Shown: positions 16,624 through 24,349 of the stretch, piece by piece
Position numbering within the stretch: the first letter of the stretch is position 1
Layout of the letters: every line of letters starts with the position of its first letter
NCBI RefSeq assembly: GCF_018069565.1
Contig: NZ_JAGPNL010000006.1
Location: 62,001-126,000, forward strand
Length of the DNA stretch: 64,000 nucleotides
Source: Streptomyces tagetis
GTDB taxonomy: Bacteria; Actinomycetota; Actinomycetes; Streptomycetales; Streptomycetaceae
Direction of reading: 5' to 3'
Translations under genes and position numbers: made by a program
The notes under the pieces: model-generated
What the model was told of the DNA's origin: nothing
Database searches by the model: none
The model's input: the letters and a program-made list of their open reading frames with translations, nothing else

Positions 16624-18933
16624 GTGGCCGCACAGGCTCAACAGGATTCCGCGGTCGACTCGGTTCACACCGCAGCGCACGACTCCGTACGGGATCGGGA
16701 GATCTCCGGGGAACAGGCACACCTGGACCGGGTGTACCACCGCCTGGAGGAGAAGATCCACGAGGCGGAGTTCCTCATGCGCGACGCGGCGCAGCGCGGC
16801 CAGGTCGGCACGCCCGGCGCGCTCGCCGAACGCGATGCCCAGGTCTTCCGGGCCGGCATCCACCTCAACCGCCTCAACAGCGAGTTCGAGGACTTCCTCT
16901 TCGGCCGGATCGACCTGCTGGCCGGCAAGGACGGCAAGAAGGGTCCCGACGGCGCCTACACCGCCGTCGAGCCGGCCGAGGGCGCCATCCGGCCCGACGA
17001 CACGGCCGACATCGCCGAGACCCTGCACATCGGCCGCATCGGCGTCCTCGACGAGGACTACACGCCGCTCGTCATCGACTGGCGGGCCCCCGCGGCGGCC
17101 CCCTTCTACCGGTCCACGCCGGTCGACCCGGGCCGCGTGGTGCGCCGCCGGGTGATCCGCTCCAAGGGGCGGCGCGTCCTCGGCGTCGAGGACGACCTGA
17201 TGCGCCCCGAGATCCGGGCGTTCCTGGACGGCCGGGAGCTGCCGGCCGTCGGCGACGGCGCCCTGATGGCCGCCCTCGGCCAGGCCCGCACCCACTCGAT
17301 GCGGGACATCGTCGCCTCCATCCAGGCCGAACAGGACCTGGTGATCCGCGCCCCCGCCGCCTCCGTGACCCACGTCGAGGGCGGCCCCGGCACCGGCAAG
17401 ACCGCCGTCGCCCTGCACCGGGCGGCGTACCTGCTCTACCGGGACCGGCGCCGGTACGCGGGAGGCATCCTGATCGTCTCCCCGACCCCGCTCCTGGTGG
17501 CGTACACCGAGGGCGTGCTGCCCTCCCTCGGCGAGGAGGGGCAGGTCGCCATCCGCGCCCTCGGCTCCCTCGTCGACGGCGCCGAGGCCACCCTCTACGA
17601 CTCGCCCGCCACCGCCCGCGCCAAGGGCTCCGCCCGGATGCTCAAGGTGCTGCGCAAGGCCGCCCGCGGGGCGCTGGAGCCGAGCGGTTCCCCGACCAGG
17701 CTGCGGGTCGTCGCCTTCGGCCGTCGGCTCGAACTGGAGGCCGAGGAGCTGGCCGGCATCCGGCGCAACGTCCTCGGCGGCACCGCCCCCGTCAACCTGT
17801 TGCGCCCCCGCGCCCGCCGGCTGCTCCTGGACGCCCTGTGGGAGGTCTCGGGCGCCGGCGCCCGCCACACCGACCCGGAACTCGCCGCCGAACTGCGCTC
17901 CTCCTTCGACGAGGACGTCAGTACCGAGGACTCCTTCATCGCCTTCCTCGACGCCTGGTGGCCCGAGCTGACCCCGGGGTCCGTGCTGGACGCCATGGCC
18001 GACGAGAAGCGGCTGGGCCGCTGGGCCCGGCGGGTGCTCACCCCGGGCGAGGTGCGCCGGGTGGCGCGCTCCCTGCGGCGCGAGGGCCGCAGCGTGCACG
18101 ACATCGCCCTGCTGGACGAGCTGCACTCCCTCCTCGGCACCCCGGCCCGGCCCCGCCCGCGGCGCGATCCGGACGCCTTCGACCAGTTCGGCGGCGTGGA
18201 GGAGCTGATGCCGCAGCGCGAGGAGAGCCGGCGCGAGCGCGCCGAGCGGCTGGCCCGGGAGCGCACCGAGTACGCCCACGTCATCGTCGACGAGGCCCAG
18301 GACCTGACGCCGATGCAGTGGCGGATGGTGGGCCGCCGCGGCCGGCACGCCACGTGGACCGTGGTCGGCGACCCGGCCCAGTCCTCCTGGTCCGACCCGG
18401 AGGAGGCGGCCGCGGCCCGTGACGAGGCCCTGGGCAGCCGTCCGCGCCGCCACTTCCGGCTCACCGTCAACTACCGCAACCCGGCCGAGATCGCCGAGCT
18501 GGCCTCCCGGGTGCTCGCGCTCGCCCTGCCCGGCGCGGAGTCGCCCTCGGCGGTCCGCTCGACCGGCGTGGAGCCCCGTTTCACCGTCGCCGGGGACTCC
18601 CTGGCCGCCACGGTCCGCGAGGAGGCGGCGCGGCTGCTGGAGCGGGTCGACGGCACCGTCGGCGTCGTCGTCGCCATGAACCGGCGCGAGGAGGCCCGGG
18701 GGTGGCTCGACGGGCTCGGGGACCGGGTGGTGGCGCTGGGCAGCCTGGAGGCCAAGGGCCTGGAGTACGACGCGACGGTCGTGGTCTCGCCGGCCGAGAT
18801 CGCCGACGAGTCGCCGGCCGGGCTGCGCGTGCTCTACGTCGCCCTGACCCGGGCCACCCAGCAGCTCACCCTCGTCTCCGCCGGGCGCGACGAGCCGGAC
18901 GCCCACGGCGTGCCGGACCTGCTCCGCGACTGA
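16624..18933 (+). CDS. HelD-type UvrD/Rep-like RNA polymerase-associated helicase
   Basis: Superfamily 1 ATPase of 769 residues resembling actinobacterial HelD, which binds RNA polymerase and strips it from nucleic acid. An N-terminal antiparallel coiled-coil region (ISGEQAHLDRVYHRLEEK) is followed by a split motor. Walker A (GGPGTGKTAVAL) is at about 255, Walker B (VIVDEAQDLTPMQ) at about 555, motif IV-VI elements include FRLTVNYRN, and the terminal motif is YVALTRATQQLT. A HelD homologue, HelR, protects RNA polymerase from rifamycins in some streptomycetes. I see no rifamycin-associated palindrome upstream here, so that role is not claimed. Confidence 0.85.
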   Translation: MAAQAQQDSAVDSVHTAAHDSVRDREISGEQAHLDRVYHRLEEKIHEAEFLMRDAAQRGQVGTPGALAERDAQVFRAGIHLNRLNSEFEDFLFGRIDLLAGKDGKKGPDGAYTAVEPAEGAIRPDDTADIAETLHIGRIGVLDEDYTPLVIDWRAPAAAPFYRSTPVDPGRVVRRRVIRSKGRRVLGVEDDLMRPEIRAFLDGRELPAVGDGALMAALGQARTHSMRDIVASIQAEQDLVIRAPAASVTHVEGGPGTGKTAVALHRAAYLLYRDRRRYAGGILIVSPTPLLVAYTEGVLPSLGEEGQVAIRALGSLVDGAEATLYDSPATARAKGSARMLKVLRKAARGALEPSGSPTRLRVVAFGRRLELEAEELAGIRRNVLGGTAPVNLLRPRARRLLLDALWEVSGAGARHTDPELAAELRSSFDEDVSTEDSFIAFLDAWWPELTPGSVLDAMADEKRLGRWARRVLTPGEVRRVARSLRREGRSVHDIALLDELHSLLGTPARPRPRRDPDAFDQFGGVEELMPQREESRRERAERLARERTEYAHVIVDEAQDLTPMQWRMVGRRGRHATWTVVGDPAQSSWSDPEEAAAARDEALGSRPRRHFRLTVNYRNPAEIAELASRVLALALPGAESPSAVRSTGVEPRFTVAGDSLAATVREEAARLLERVDGTVGVVVAMNRREEARGWLDGLGDRVVALGSLEAKGLEYDATVVVSPAEIADESPAGLRVLYVALTRATQQLTLVSAGRDEPDAHGVPDLLRD

Positions 18934-19023
18934 GCCGGACCGGGAGACGTACGTCACAGCTCTCTCGGAGTGGGCCGTCCCCGGGAGCCGGATGACGGTG
19001 TCGCCGGGAGCCCGGGGACGGAC

Positions 19024-19055
19024 GAGAGGCCCGTGCCGCACGGCACGGGCCTCTC
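19024..19055 (+). terminator. Terminator downstream of the HelD-like gene
   Basis: Perfect 14-bp inverted repeat GAGAGGCCCGTGCC with a GCAC loop. Confidence 0.8.
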
Positions 19056-19314
19056 TCGTGGTCTCGCACTTCTGTGAAGGTGGCACCGACCCGCCATGCT
19101 CGCCTCGCGGCAAGTGGTCGCTCGCAGCGACGAAGGTTGGGCCCGGGGGCTTGGATCGAGCCGGTGCCACATCCACGGTAACAAACGATGCCCGTGAGGC
19201 CATTCCCTCGCACAGGTTCGTTTCCGGGAGCCGGACGCGTCTTCCGCCGTGGAGTCGCGTTCTCGTATGGTGGAAGCCGTTTTTCGAAAGAAACATCCGC
19301 CGATCGGGTGGACC

Positions 19315-19331
19315 GCGAACAAAAAGTTCGC
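19315..19331. promoter_or_regulatory. Palindrome GCGAAC-AAAAA-GTTCGC
   Basis: Perfect 6-bp arms around five adenines, about 90 bp before the malic enzyme start. It could be an operator half-site pair or a small hairpin; nothing else identifies it. Confidence 0.35.
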
Positions 19332-19419
19332 AATCCGGGGCGGCTACCACGTACTCGGCGGTAGGTGCGACGATCGGACGGCACAACCAGCGACACCGTG
19401 AAAGCAGAGGAAGTCGGCC

Positions 19420-20835
19420 ATGGCAACGGCGCCCAGCGTCTCCTACTCGATGACCATCAGGCTGGAGGTGCCCGCGAGCGGAACGTCCGTGTCGCAGCTC
19501 ACCACCGCCGTCGAGTCCTCCGGAGGCTCGGTGACCGGCCTCGACGTCACGGCGTCCGGCCACGAGAAGCTCCGTATCGACGTCACCATCGCGGCCAGCT
19601 CGACCTCCCACGCCGACGAGATCGTCGAGGAACTGCGCGGAGTCGAGGGCGTCGTCCTCGGCAAGGTCTCCGACCGTACCTTCCTCATGCACCTCGGCGG
19701 CAAGATCGAGATGGCGTCGAAGCACCCCATCCGCAACCGCGACGACCTCTCCATGATCTACACCCCCGGGGTCGCCCGCGTCTGCATGGCCATCGCGGAG
19801 AACCCCGAGGACGCCCGCCGCCTGACCATCAAGCGCAACTCCGTTGCGGTCGTGACGGACGGCTCGGCGGTGCTGGGCCTCGGCAACATCGGGCCGAAGG
19901 CCGCGCTGCCGGTCATGGAGGGCAAGGCCGCCCTCTTCAAGCGCTTCGCCGGCATCGACGCCTGGCCGCTCTGCCTGGACACCCAGGACACCGACGCGAT
20001 CGTGGAGATCGTCAAGGCCATCGCCCCGGGCTTCGCCGGCATCAACCTGGAGGACATCTCCGCGCCGCGCTGCTTCGAGATCGAGGCCCGGCTGCGCGAG
20101 GCCCTGGACATCCCCGTCTTCCACGACGACCAGCACGGCACCGCGATCGTCGTCCTCGCCGCCCTCACCAACGCCCTGCGGGTGGTCGGCAAGGGCATCG
20201 AGAACGTCCGCGTGGTCATGTCCGGCGCAGGCGCGGCCGGCACCGCCATCCTCAGGCTGCTGCTCGCCGCGGGCGTGAAGAACGCGGTCGTCGCCGACAT
20301 CCACGGCGTCGTGCACGCGGGCCGCGAGGACCTGGTGGACGCGGCGCCCGACTCGGCGCTGCGCTGGATCGCGGACAACACCAACCCGGAGAACATGACC
20401 GGCACGCTGAAGGAGGCGGTGCAGGGCGCCGACGTCTTCGTCGGTGTCTCCGCCCCCAACGTCCTGGACGGCGACGACGTCTCCGCCATGGCCGAGGGCG
20501 CGGTCGTGTTCGCGCTCGCGAACCCGGACCCCGAGGTCGACCCGGCCGTCGCCCGGCAGACCGCGGCCGTCGTCGCCACCGGCCGCTCCGACTTCCCGAA
20601 CCAGATCAACAACGTCCTGGTCTTCCCGGGCGTCTTCCGCGGTCTGCTCGACGCCCAGTCCCGCGCGGTCACCACCGGCATGATGCTGGCCGCCGCGCAG
20701 GCCCTCGCGGACGTGGTGACCGAGGACGAGCTGAACCCGAACTACATCATCCCGAGCGTCTTCAACGACAAGGTGGCGGGCGCCGTCGCGGGCGCCGTGC
20801 GGGACGCGGCGAAGGCCGCGGGCGTCGCTCCGTAG
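19420..20835 (+). CDS. NAD-dependent malic enzyme with N-terminal ACT domain
   Basis: Converts malate to pyruvate and CO2, feeding acetyl-CoA metabolism. At 471 residues it carries an ACT-like ligand-binding domain at about 1-85 (SYSMTIRLEVPASGTSVSQL). The malic enzyme domain follows: YTPGVARVC with the catalytic tyrosine, VTDGSAVLGLGNIGP, the lysine in MEGKAALF, the metal-binding VFHDDQHGTA and a Rossmann glycine motif GAGAAGTA. Start ATG 19420 has a purine-rich sequence upstream. The ACT domain suggests control by a small ligand. I assign NAD use by similarity to the S. coelicolor enzyme in this position. Confidence 0.92.
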   Translation: MATAPSVSYSMTIRLEVPASGTSVSQLTTAVESSGGSVTGLDVTASGHEKLRIDVTIAASSTSHADEIVEELRGVEGVVLGKVSDRTFLMHLGGKIEMASKHPIRNRDDLSMIYTPGVARVCMAIAENPEDARRLTIKRNSVAVVTDGSAVLGLGNIGPKAALPVMEGKAALFKRFAGIDAWPLCLDTQDTDAIVEIVKAIAPGFAGINLEDISAPRCFEIEARLREALDIPVFHDDQHGTAIVVLAALTNALRVVGKGIENVRVVMSGAGAAGTAILRLLLAAGVKNAVVADIHGVVHAGREDLVDAAPDSALRWIADNTNPENMTGTLKEAVQGADVFVGVSAPNVLDGDDVSAMAEGAVVFALANPDPEVDPAVARQTAAVVATGRSDFPNQINNVLVFPGVFRGLLDAQSRAVTTGMMLAAAQALADVVTEDELNPNYIIPSVFNDKVAGAVAGAVRDAAKAAGVAP

Positions 20836-21189
20836 GCCGGGGGGCGTGCGCCGGGGCGGCCGAACGGCGGGTGCGGGCGATCCGCACGCGGCCCCGTCCC
20901 ATCGGCGCGTCGCGGACCGGCGGGCCGTGTGCCGCCCTCTAGGGTGGCGCAAGGCTCGGGCCGTCCCTTCGTGTGACTCCCTGGGGTGTTCGCACCTCGC
21001 CTGGGGGTGCCGGATTGGCATTACCGCCGCAGGTGCAGGCAGGATGCCTCCCTGGGCGCGACGGTCCGACGGCGGACCCGGGTGAGGGAACTGTCCGAGG
21101 GCCCTGGCAGCATCGGCTTTCGCTGTGCCTGACATGCGGCTCCGCCGCGTGGCACGCCTCCATGGCAAGAAGAACACGGGAGTAAGAAA
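20836..21189 (+). other. 354-bp intergenic region before hupA
   Basis: No gene supported. Short hairpins are visible: TGCGG-GCGAT-CCGCA near 20874, and a larger fold close to the hupA start in which GTGCC pairs with GGCAC around an inner GCGG/CCGC stem (21123-21156). The hupA ribosome-binding site is a modest GGGAG, 9 bp from the ATG. The second fold could affect translation of HU, but this is only a possibility. Confidence 0.4.
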
Positions 21190-21471
21190 ATGAACCGCAG
21201 TGAGCTGGTGGCCGCGCTGGCCGACCGCGCCGAGGTGACCCGCAAGGACGCCGACGCCGTGCTGGCCGCGTTCGCCGAGGTCGTCGGCGACATCGTCTCC
21301 AAGGGCGACGAGAAGGTCACCATCCCCGGCTTCCTGACCTTCGAGCGCACGCACCGTGCCGCTCGGACCGCCCGCAACCCGCAGACCGGCGAGCCGATCC
21401 AGATCCCGGCCGGCTACAGCGTGAAGGTCTCGGCGGGCTCCAAGCTCAAGGAAGCCGCCAAGGGCAAGTAA
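21190..21471 (+). CDS. hupA: HU-family nucleoid protein (HupA)
   Basis: Small basic histone-like protein, 93 residues, that bends and compacts DNA as a dimer. The sequence is the canonical short HU form: MNRSELVAALADRA start, the GFLTFERTHRAARTARNPQTG strand region, the IPAGYSVKVSAGSKLK end. It lacks the long lysine-rich C-terminal tail of the second streptomycete HU (HupS), hence the symbol. A terminator follows directly. Confidence 0.95.
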   Translation: MNRSELVAALADRAEVTRKDADAVLAAFAEVVGDIVSKGDEKVTIPGFLTFERTHRAARTARNPQTGEPIQIPAGYSVKVSAGSKLKEAAKGK

Positions 21472-21474
21472 GCA

Positions 21475-21494
21475 GGCGCCCCGCTTCGGGCGCC
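21475..21494 (+). terminator. hupA terminator
   Basis: GGCGCCC-CGCTTC-GGGCGCC, a 7-bp stem four bases after the stop. Confidence 0.7.
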
Positions 21495-21580
21495 GGGTGA
21501 CTGCGGGCCGTCGCGCGGCCCGCGGGCCGCCCGTGGCCGGCCGCGCGGTTCCCCGAGCCGCTCGACGGGGCACTCCTCCA

Positions 21581-21630
21581 GACGCCGATGGGGCGGTCAC
21601 CCGGACCCGGGTGACCGCCCCATCGGCGTC
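21581..21630. terminator. Exceptionally long bidirectional terminator (hupA / murA)
   Basis: Perfect 23-bp inverted repeat starting GACGCCGATGGGGCGGTCAC with a four-base GACC loop, between the convergent hupA and murA genes. It is 15 bp from the murA stop. Confidence 0.9.
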
Positions 21631-21644
21631 CTGGACGAGGGACC

Positions 21645-22991
21645 CTAGCCGAGGGCCTTGCCGGGCAGCTCGACCTTGGCGCCCAGCTCCACGAGCTTCT
21701 CCATGAAGTTCTCGTAGCCCCGGTTGATCAGGTCGATGCCGTGCACCCGGGAGGTGCCCTGGGCCGCGAGGGCGGCGATCAGGTACGAGAAGCCGCCGCG
21801 CAGGTCGGGGATGACCAGGTCGGCGCCCTCCAGCCGGGTCGGTCCGGAGACGACCGCCGAGTGCAGGAAGTTGCGCTGGCCGAAGCGGCAGTCGGAGCCG
21901 CCCAGGCACTCGCGGTAGAGCTGGATGTGGGCGCCCATCTGGTTGAGCGCGGAGGTGAAGCCGAGCCGGGACTCGTAGACCGTCTCGTGCACGATGGAGA
22001 GCCCCGTGGCCTGCGTCAGCGCCACCACCAGCGGCTGCTGCCAGTCGGTCTGGAAGCCGGGGTGCACGTCCGTCTCCAGGGCGATCGACTTGAGCTGCCC
22101 GCCCGGGTGCCAGAAGCGGATGCCCTCGTCCTCGATCTCGAAGGCGCCGCCCACCTTCCGGAAGGTGTTCAGGAAGGTCATCATCGAGCGCTGCTGGGCG
22201 CCGCGGACGTAGACGTCTCCCTCGGTCGCCAGGGCCGCCGAGGCCCACGAGGCGGCCTCCAGGCGGTCCGAGAGGGCGCGGTGGTTGTAGCCGCCCAGCT
22301 CGTCCACGCCGGTGATCCGGATGGTGCGGTCGGTGTCCATGGCGATGATCGCGCCCATCTTCTGCAGTACGCAGATGAGGTCCTCGATCTCCGGCTCCAC
22401 GGCCGCGTTGGACAGCTCCGTGACGCCCTCGGCCAGCACGGCCGTCAGCAGCACCTGCTCGGTGGCGCCGACCGACGGGTAGGGCAGCCGGATCTTCGTG
22501 CCGCGCAGCCGCTGCGGGGCCTCCAGGTACTGGCCGTCCGCCCGCTTCTCGATCCGCGCGCCGAACTGGCGCAGCACGTCGAAGTGGAAGTCGATGGGCC
22601 GACCGCCGATGTCGCAGCCGCCCAGCCCCGGGATGAAGGCGTGCCCGAGCCGGTGCAGCAGCGGACCGCAGAAGAGGATCGGGATGCGCGAGGAACCGGC
22701 GTGGGCGTCGATGTCGGCGACGTTCGCGCTCTCCACGTGGGTCGGGTCGAGCACCAGCTCACCGGGCTCCTCACCCGGGCGGACCGTGACCCCGTGCAGT
22801 TGGAGGAGTCCGCGTACGACCCGCACGTCGCGGATGTCCGGCACGTTGCGCAGCCGGCTCGGCGCACTGCCCAGCAGGGCGGCGACCATGGCCTTCGGCA
22901 CGAGGTTCTTCGCACCGCGGACCCGGATCTCGCCCGTCAGCGGGTTTCCACCGTGGACAAGCAGTACGTCATCAGCGCCGTTGACGGTCAT
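21645..22991 (-). CDS. murA: UDP-N-acetylglucosamine 1-carboxyvinyltransferase (MurA)
   Basis: Catalyses the first committed step of peptidoglycan synthesis, adding enolpyruvate from PEP to UDP-GlcNAc in the cytoplasm. The 448-residue protein shows the EPSP-synthase-like fold markers. KN is at 28-29 (RGAKNLVPK), and the catalytic loop GLGGCDIGGRPID has cysteine at about 126. That cysteine is the residue alkylated by fosfomycin in sensitive enzymes, so this is the Cys type, unlike the mycobacterial Asp type. The ATG at 22991 fits the family start (MTVNGADDVLLVHGG); the open frame extends upstream but without conserved sequence. Confidence 0.95.
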   Translation of the reverse strand: MTVNGADDVLLVHGGNPLTGEIRVRGAKNLVPKAMVAALLGSAPSRLRNVPDIRDVRVVRGLLQLHGVTVRPGEEPGELVLDPTHVESANVADIDAHAGSSRIPILFCGPLLHRLGHAFIPGLGGCDIGGRPIDFHFDVLRQFGARIEKRADGQYLEAPQRLRGTKIRLPYPSVGATEQVLLTAVLAEGVTELSNAAVEPEIEDLICVLQKMGAIIAMDTDRTIRITGVDELGGYNHRALSDRLEAASWASAALATEGDVYVRGAQQRSMMTFLNTFRKVGGAFEIEDEGIRFWHPGGQLKSIALETDVHPGFQTDWQQPLVVALTQATGLSIVHETVYESRLGFTSALNQMGAHIQLYRECLGGSDCRFGQRNFLHSAVVSGPTRLEGADLVIPDLRGGFSYLIAALAAQGTSRVHGIDLINRGYENFMEKLVELGAKVELPGKALG

Positions 22992-23220
22992 GGATCTCGC
23001 GTTCCGTGGAGGGGGCAGGGCCAGAAAGGAAAGGGTAGTCGCCCCCGGGAGCCCCGGAGCATGCCCGTAGGGGGTCCGCGCGGTCATGGCTCTGTCACAA
23101 CACGAGCCGTCGCCCGGCGGGCACGCGGGGTCACGGGAAGCGCGTGTCCCGGGGGCGTGTTCACCCCCGTGCCCCCGATTGCCTCCCCACGGAGCGGGAA
23201 CATGCGGGATCATGTCTGGC

Positions 23221-23793
23221 ATGACCGAGGTGTCCTCGCTCACGGGGCGGCTGCTCGTGGCGACCCCCGCCCTGGCGGACCCGAACTTCGAGCGTGCGGT
23301 GGTGCTTCTCCTCGACCACGACGAGGAGGGTTCCCTCGGCGTCGTCCTCAACCGGCCCACCCCGGTCGGCGTGGACGACATCCTGGACGGCTGGGCGCGG
23401 CTGGCCGGCGAGCCCGGGGTCGTCTTCCAGGGCGGACCGGTCTCGCTGGACTCGGCCCTCGGCGTCGCGGTCGTCCCCGGCGGCTGCGGCGAGGCGGAGG
23501 CCCCGCTGGGCTGGCGCCGGGTGCACGGCGCGATCGGGCTGGTGGACCTGGAGGCCCCGCCGGAGCTGCTGGCCCCCGCGGTCGGCTCCCTGCGGATCTT
23601 CGCCGGGTACGCGGGCTGGGGACCGGGCCAGTTGGAGGACGAGCTGACGGAGGGGGCCTGGTACGTGGTCGAGTCCGAGCCCGGCGACGTCTCCTCGCCC
23701 TTCCCGGAGCGGCTCTGGCGCGCGGTCCTGCGCCGGCAGCGCAGTGAACTGGCGATGGTGGCCACGTACCCGGACGACCCCTCGCTCAACTGA
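23221..23793 (+). CDS. YqgE/AlgH family protein
   Basis: Conserved protein of 190 residues of unknown biochemical role (UPF0301). Family marks are SLTGRLLVATPALADPNFER, VVLLLDHDEEGSLGVVLNRP, FQGGPVSLDS and RIFAGYAGWGPGQLE. The start was set at MTEVSSL, where I recall homologues beginning; an ATG nine bases upstream is also in frame. It diverges from murA over 229 bp that contain no other gene. Confidence 0.88.
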   Translation: MTEVSSLTGRLLVATPALADPNFERAVVLLLDHDEEGSLGVVLNRPTPVGVDDILDGWARLAGEPGVVFQGGPVSLDSALGVAVVPGGCGEAEAPLGWRRVHGAIGLVDLEAPPELLAPAVGSLRIFAGYAGWGPGQLEDELTEGAWYVVESEPGDVSSPFPERLWRAVLRRQRSELAMVATYPDDPSLN

Positions 23794-23837
23794 CGCGTGT
23801 GAGCTTGGATACCCCGGCTTTCAGTACCCTGGCACCT

Positions 23838-24125
23838 ATGAGCACTCTCGAGCCCGAGCGCGGGACTGGTACGGGGACCCTCGTAGAGCCGACGCCGCAG
23901 GTGTCCCACGGTGACGGCGATCACGAGCGCTTCGCCCACTACGTCCAGAAGGACAAGATCATGGCGAGTGCCCTCGACGGCACTCCCGTCGTGGCGCTGT
24001 GCGGCAAGGTCTGGGTACCGGGCCGCGACCCGAAGAAATATCCGGTCTGCCCCATGTGCAAGGAGATCTACGAGTCCATGAGCGCCGGTGGCGATCAGGG
24101 CAAGGGCGGCGGCGACAAGAAGTAG
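23838..24125 (+). CDS. DUF3039 family small protein
   Basis: Actinobacterial conserved protein of 95 residues with no known function. The C-terminal half has a probable zinc-binding set: histidine in HERFAHYV, then ALCGKVWVPGR and YPVCPMCKEIYE (three cysteines with the histidines). The start at ATG 23838 gives MSTLEPERGTG; a longer frame upstream is not conserved. A strong terminator follows. Confidence 0.8.
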   Translation: MSTLEPERGTGTGTLVEPTPQVSHGDGDHERFAHYVQKDKIMASALDGTPVVALCGKVWVPGRDPKKYPVCPMCKEIYESMSAGGDQGKGGGDKK

Positions 24126-24153
24126 CGGCCCCCCTCCCGCGGGCCGGTCTCCC

Positions 24154-24196
24154 GAAGGCCCCCGGAGCGCGTTCGCGGCGCGCTCCGGGGGCCTTC
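24154..24196 (+). terminator. Terminator after the DUF3039 gene
   Basis: Perfect 18-bp inverted repeat GAAGGCCCCCGGAGCGCG with a seven-base loop, 29 bp after the stop. Confidence 0.88.
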
Positions 24197-24237
24197 GTGC
24201 CGTCCCGCGTTGCACAGGGCGCAACCGGCGGTCACAG

Positions 24238-24253
24238 AGTGGTTGAGACCTCT
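24238..24253. promoter_or_regulatory. Candidate DasR operator (dre) upstream of the amino-sugar operon
   Basis: AGTGGTTGAGACCTCT matches 13 of 16 positions of the DasR consensus A(C/G)TGGTCTAGACCA(C/G)T. It lies about 97 bp before the start of the sugar-binding protein gene and overlaps a plausible promoter (TTGTGG near 24254, TAGCCT 18 bp later). DasR represses chitin and GlcNAc uptake genes and is released by amino-sugar phosphates. A hexosaminidase at the end of this operon fits. Confidence 0.55.
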
Positions 24254-24349
24254 TGTGGGTGTGATCCCCGAGTACCTAGCCTCCGTGGAAGTTGTGCAGA
24301 GCAAAACCGTCATTGCGCATGTTGCAACGCTCCTTCGGAGGACCGCTCG

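Larger units (their letters stand above)
18934..19419 (+). other. 486-bp intergenic region before malic enzyme
   Basis: No protein gene supported. It holds a 10-bp inverted repeat (CGTCCCCGGG, arms 18976-18985 and 19011-19020), the strong terminator at 19024-19055, a longer imperfect fold in which TGGCACCG pairs with CGGTGCCA around 19080-19175, an AT-richer patch near 19280-19300 and the A5-loop palindrome at 19315. The span is long enough for a structured leader, but I recognise no known riboswitch. Confidence 0.5.

Noticed and set aside
19070..19180. c-di-AMP (ydaO) riboswitch
   Set aside because: The region can fold, but the conserved core sequences of that riboswitch are not present on either strand.
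16609..22248. Open frame of 1879 codons on the minus strand opposite helicase, malic enzyme and hupA
   Set aside because: It is the mirror frame of strongly GC3-biased genes; its translation is Gly/Arg/Asp/Val-rich with no domain, and the plus-strand genes have clear families.
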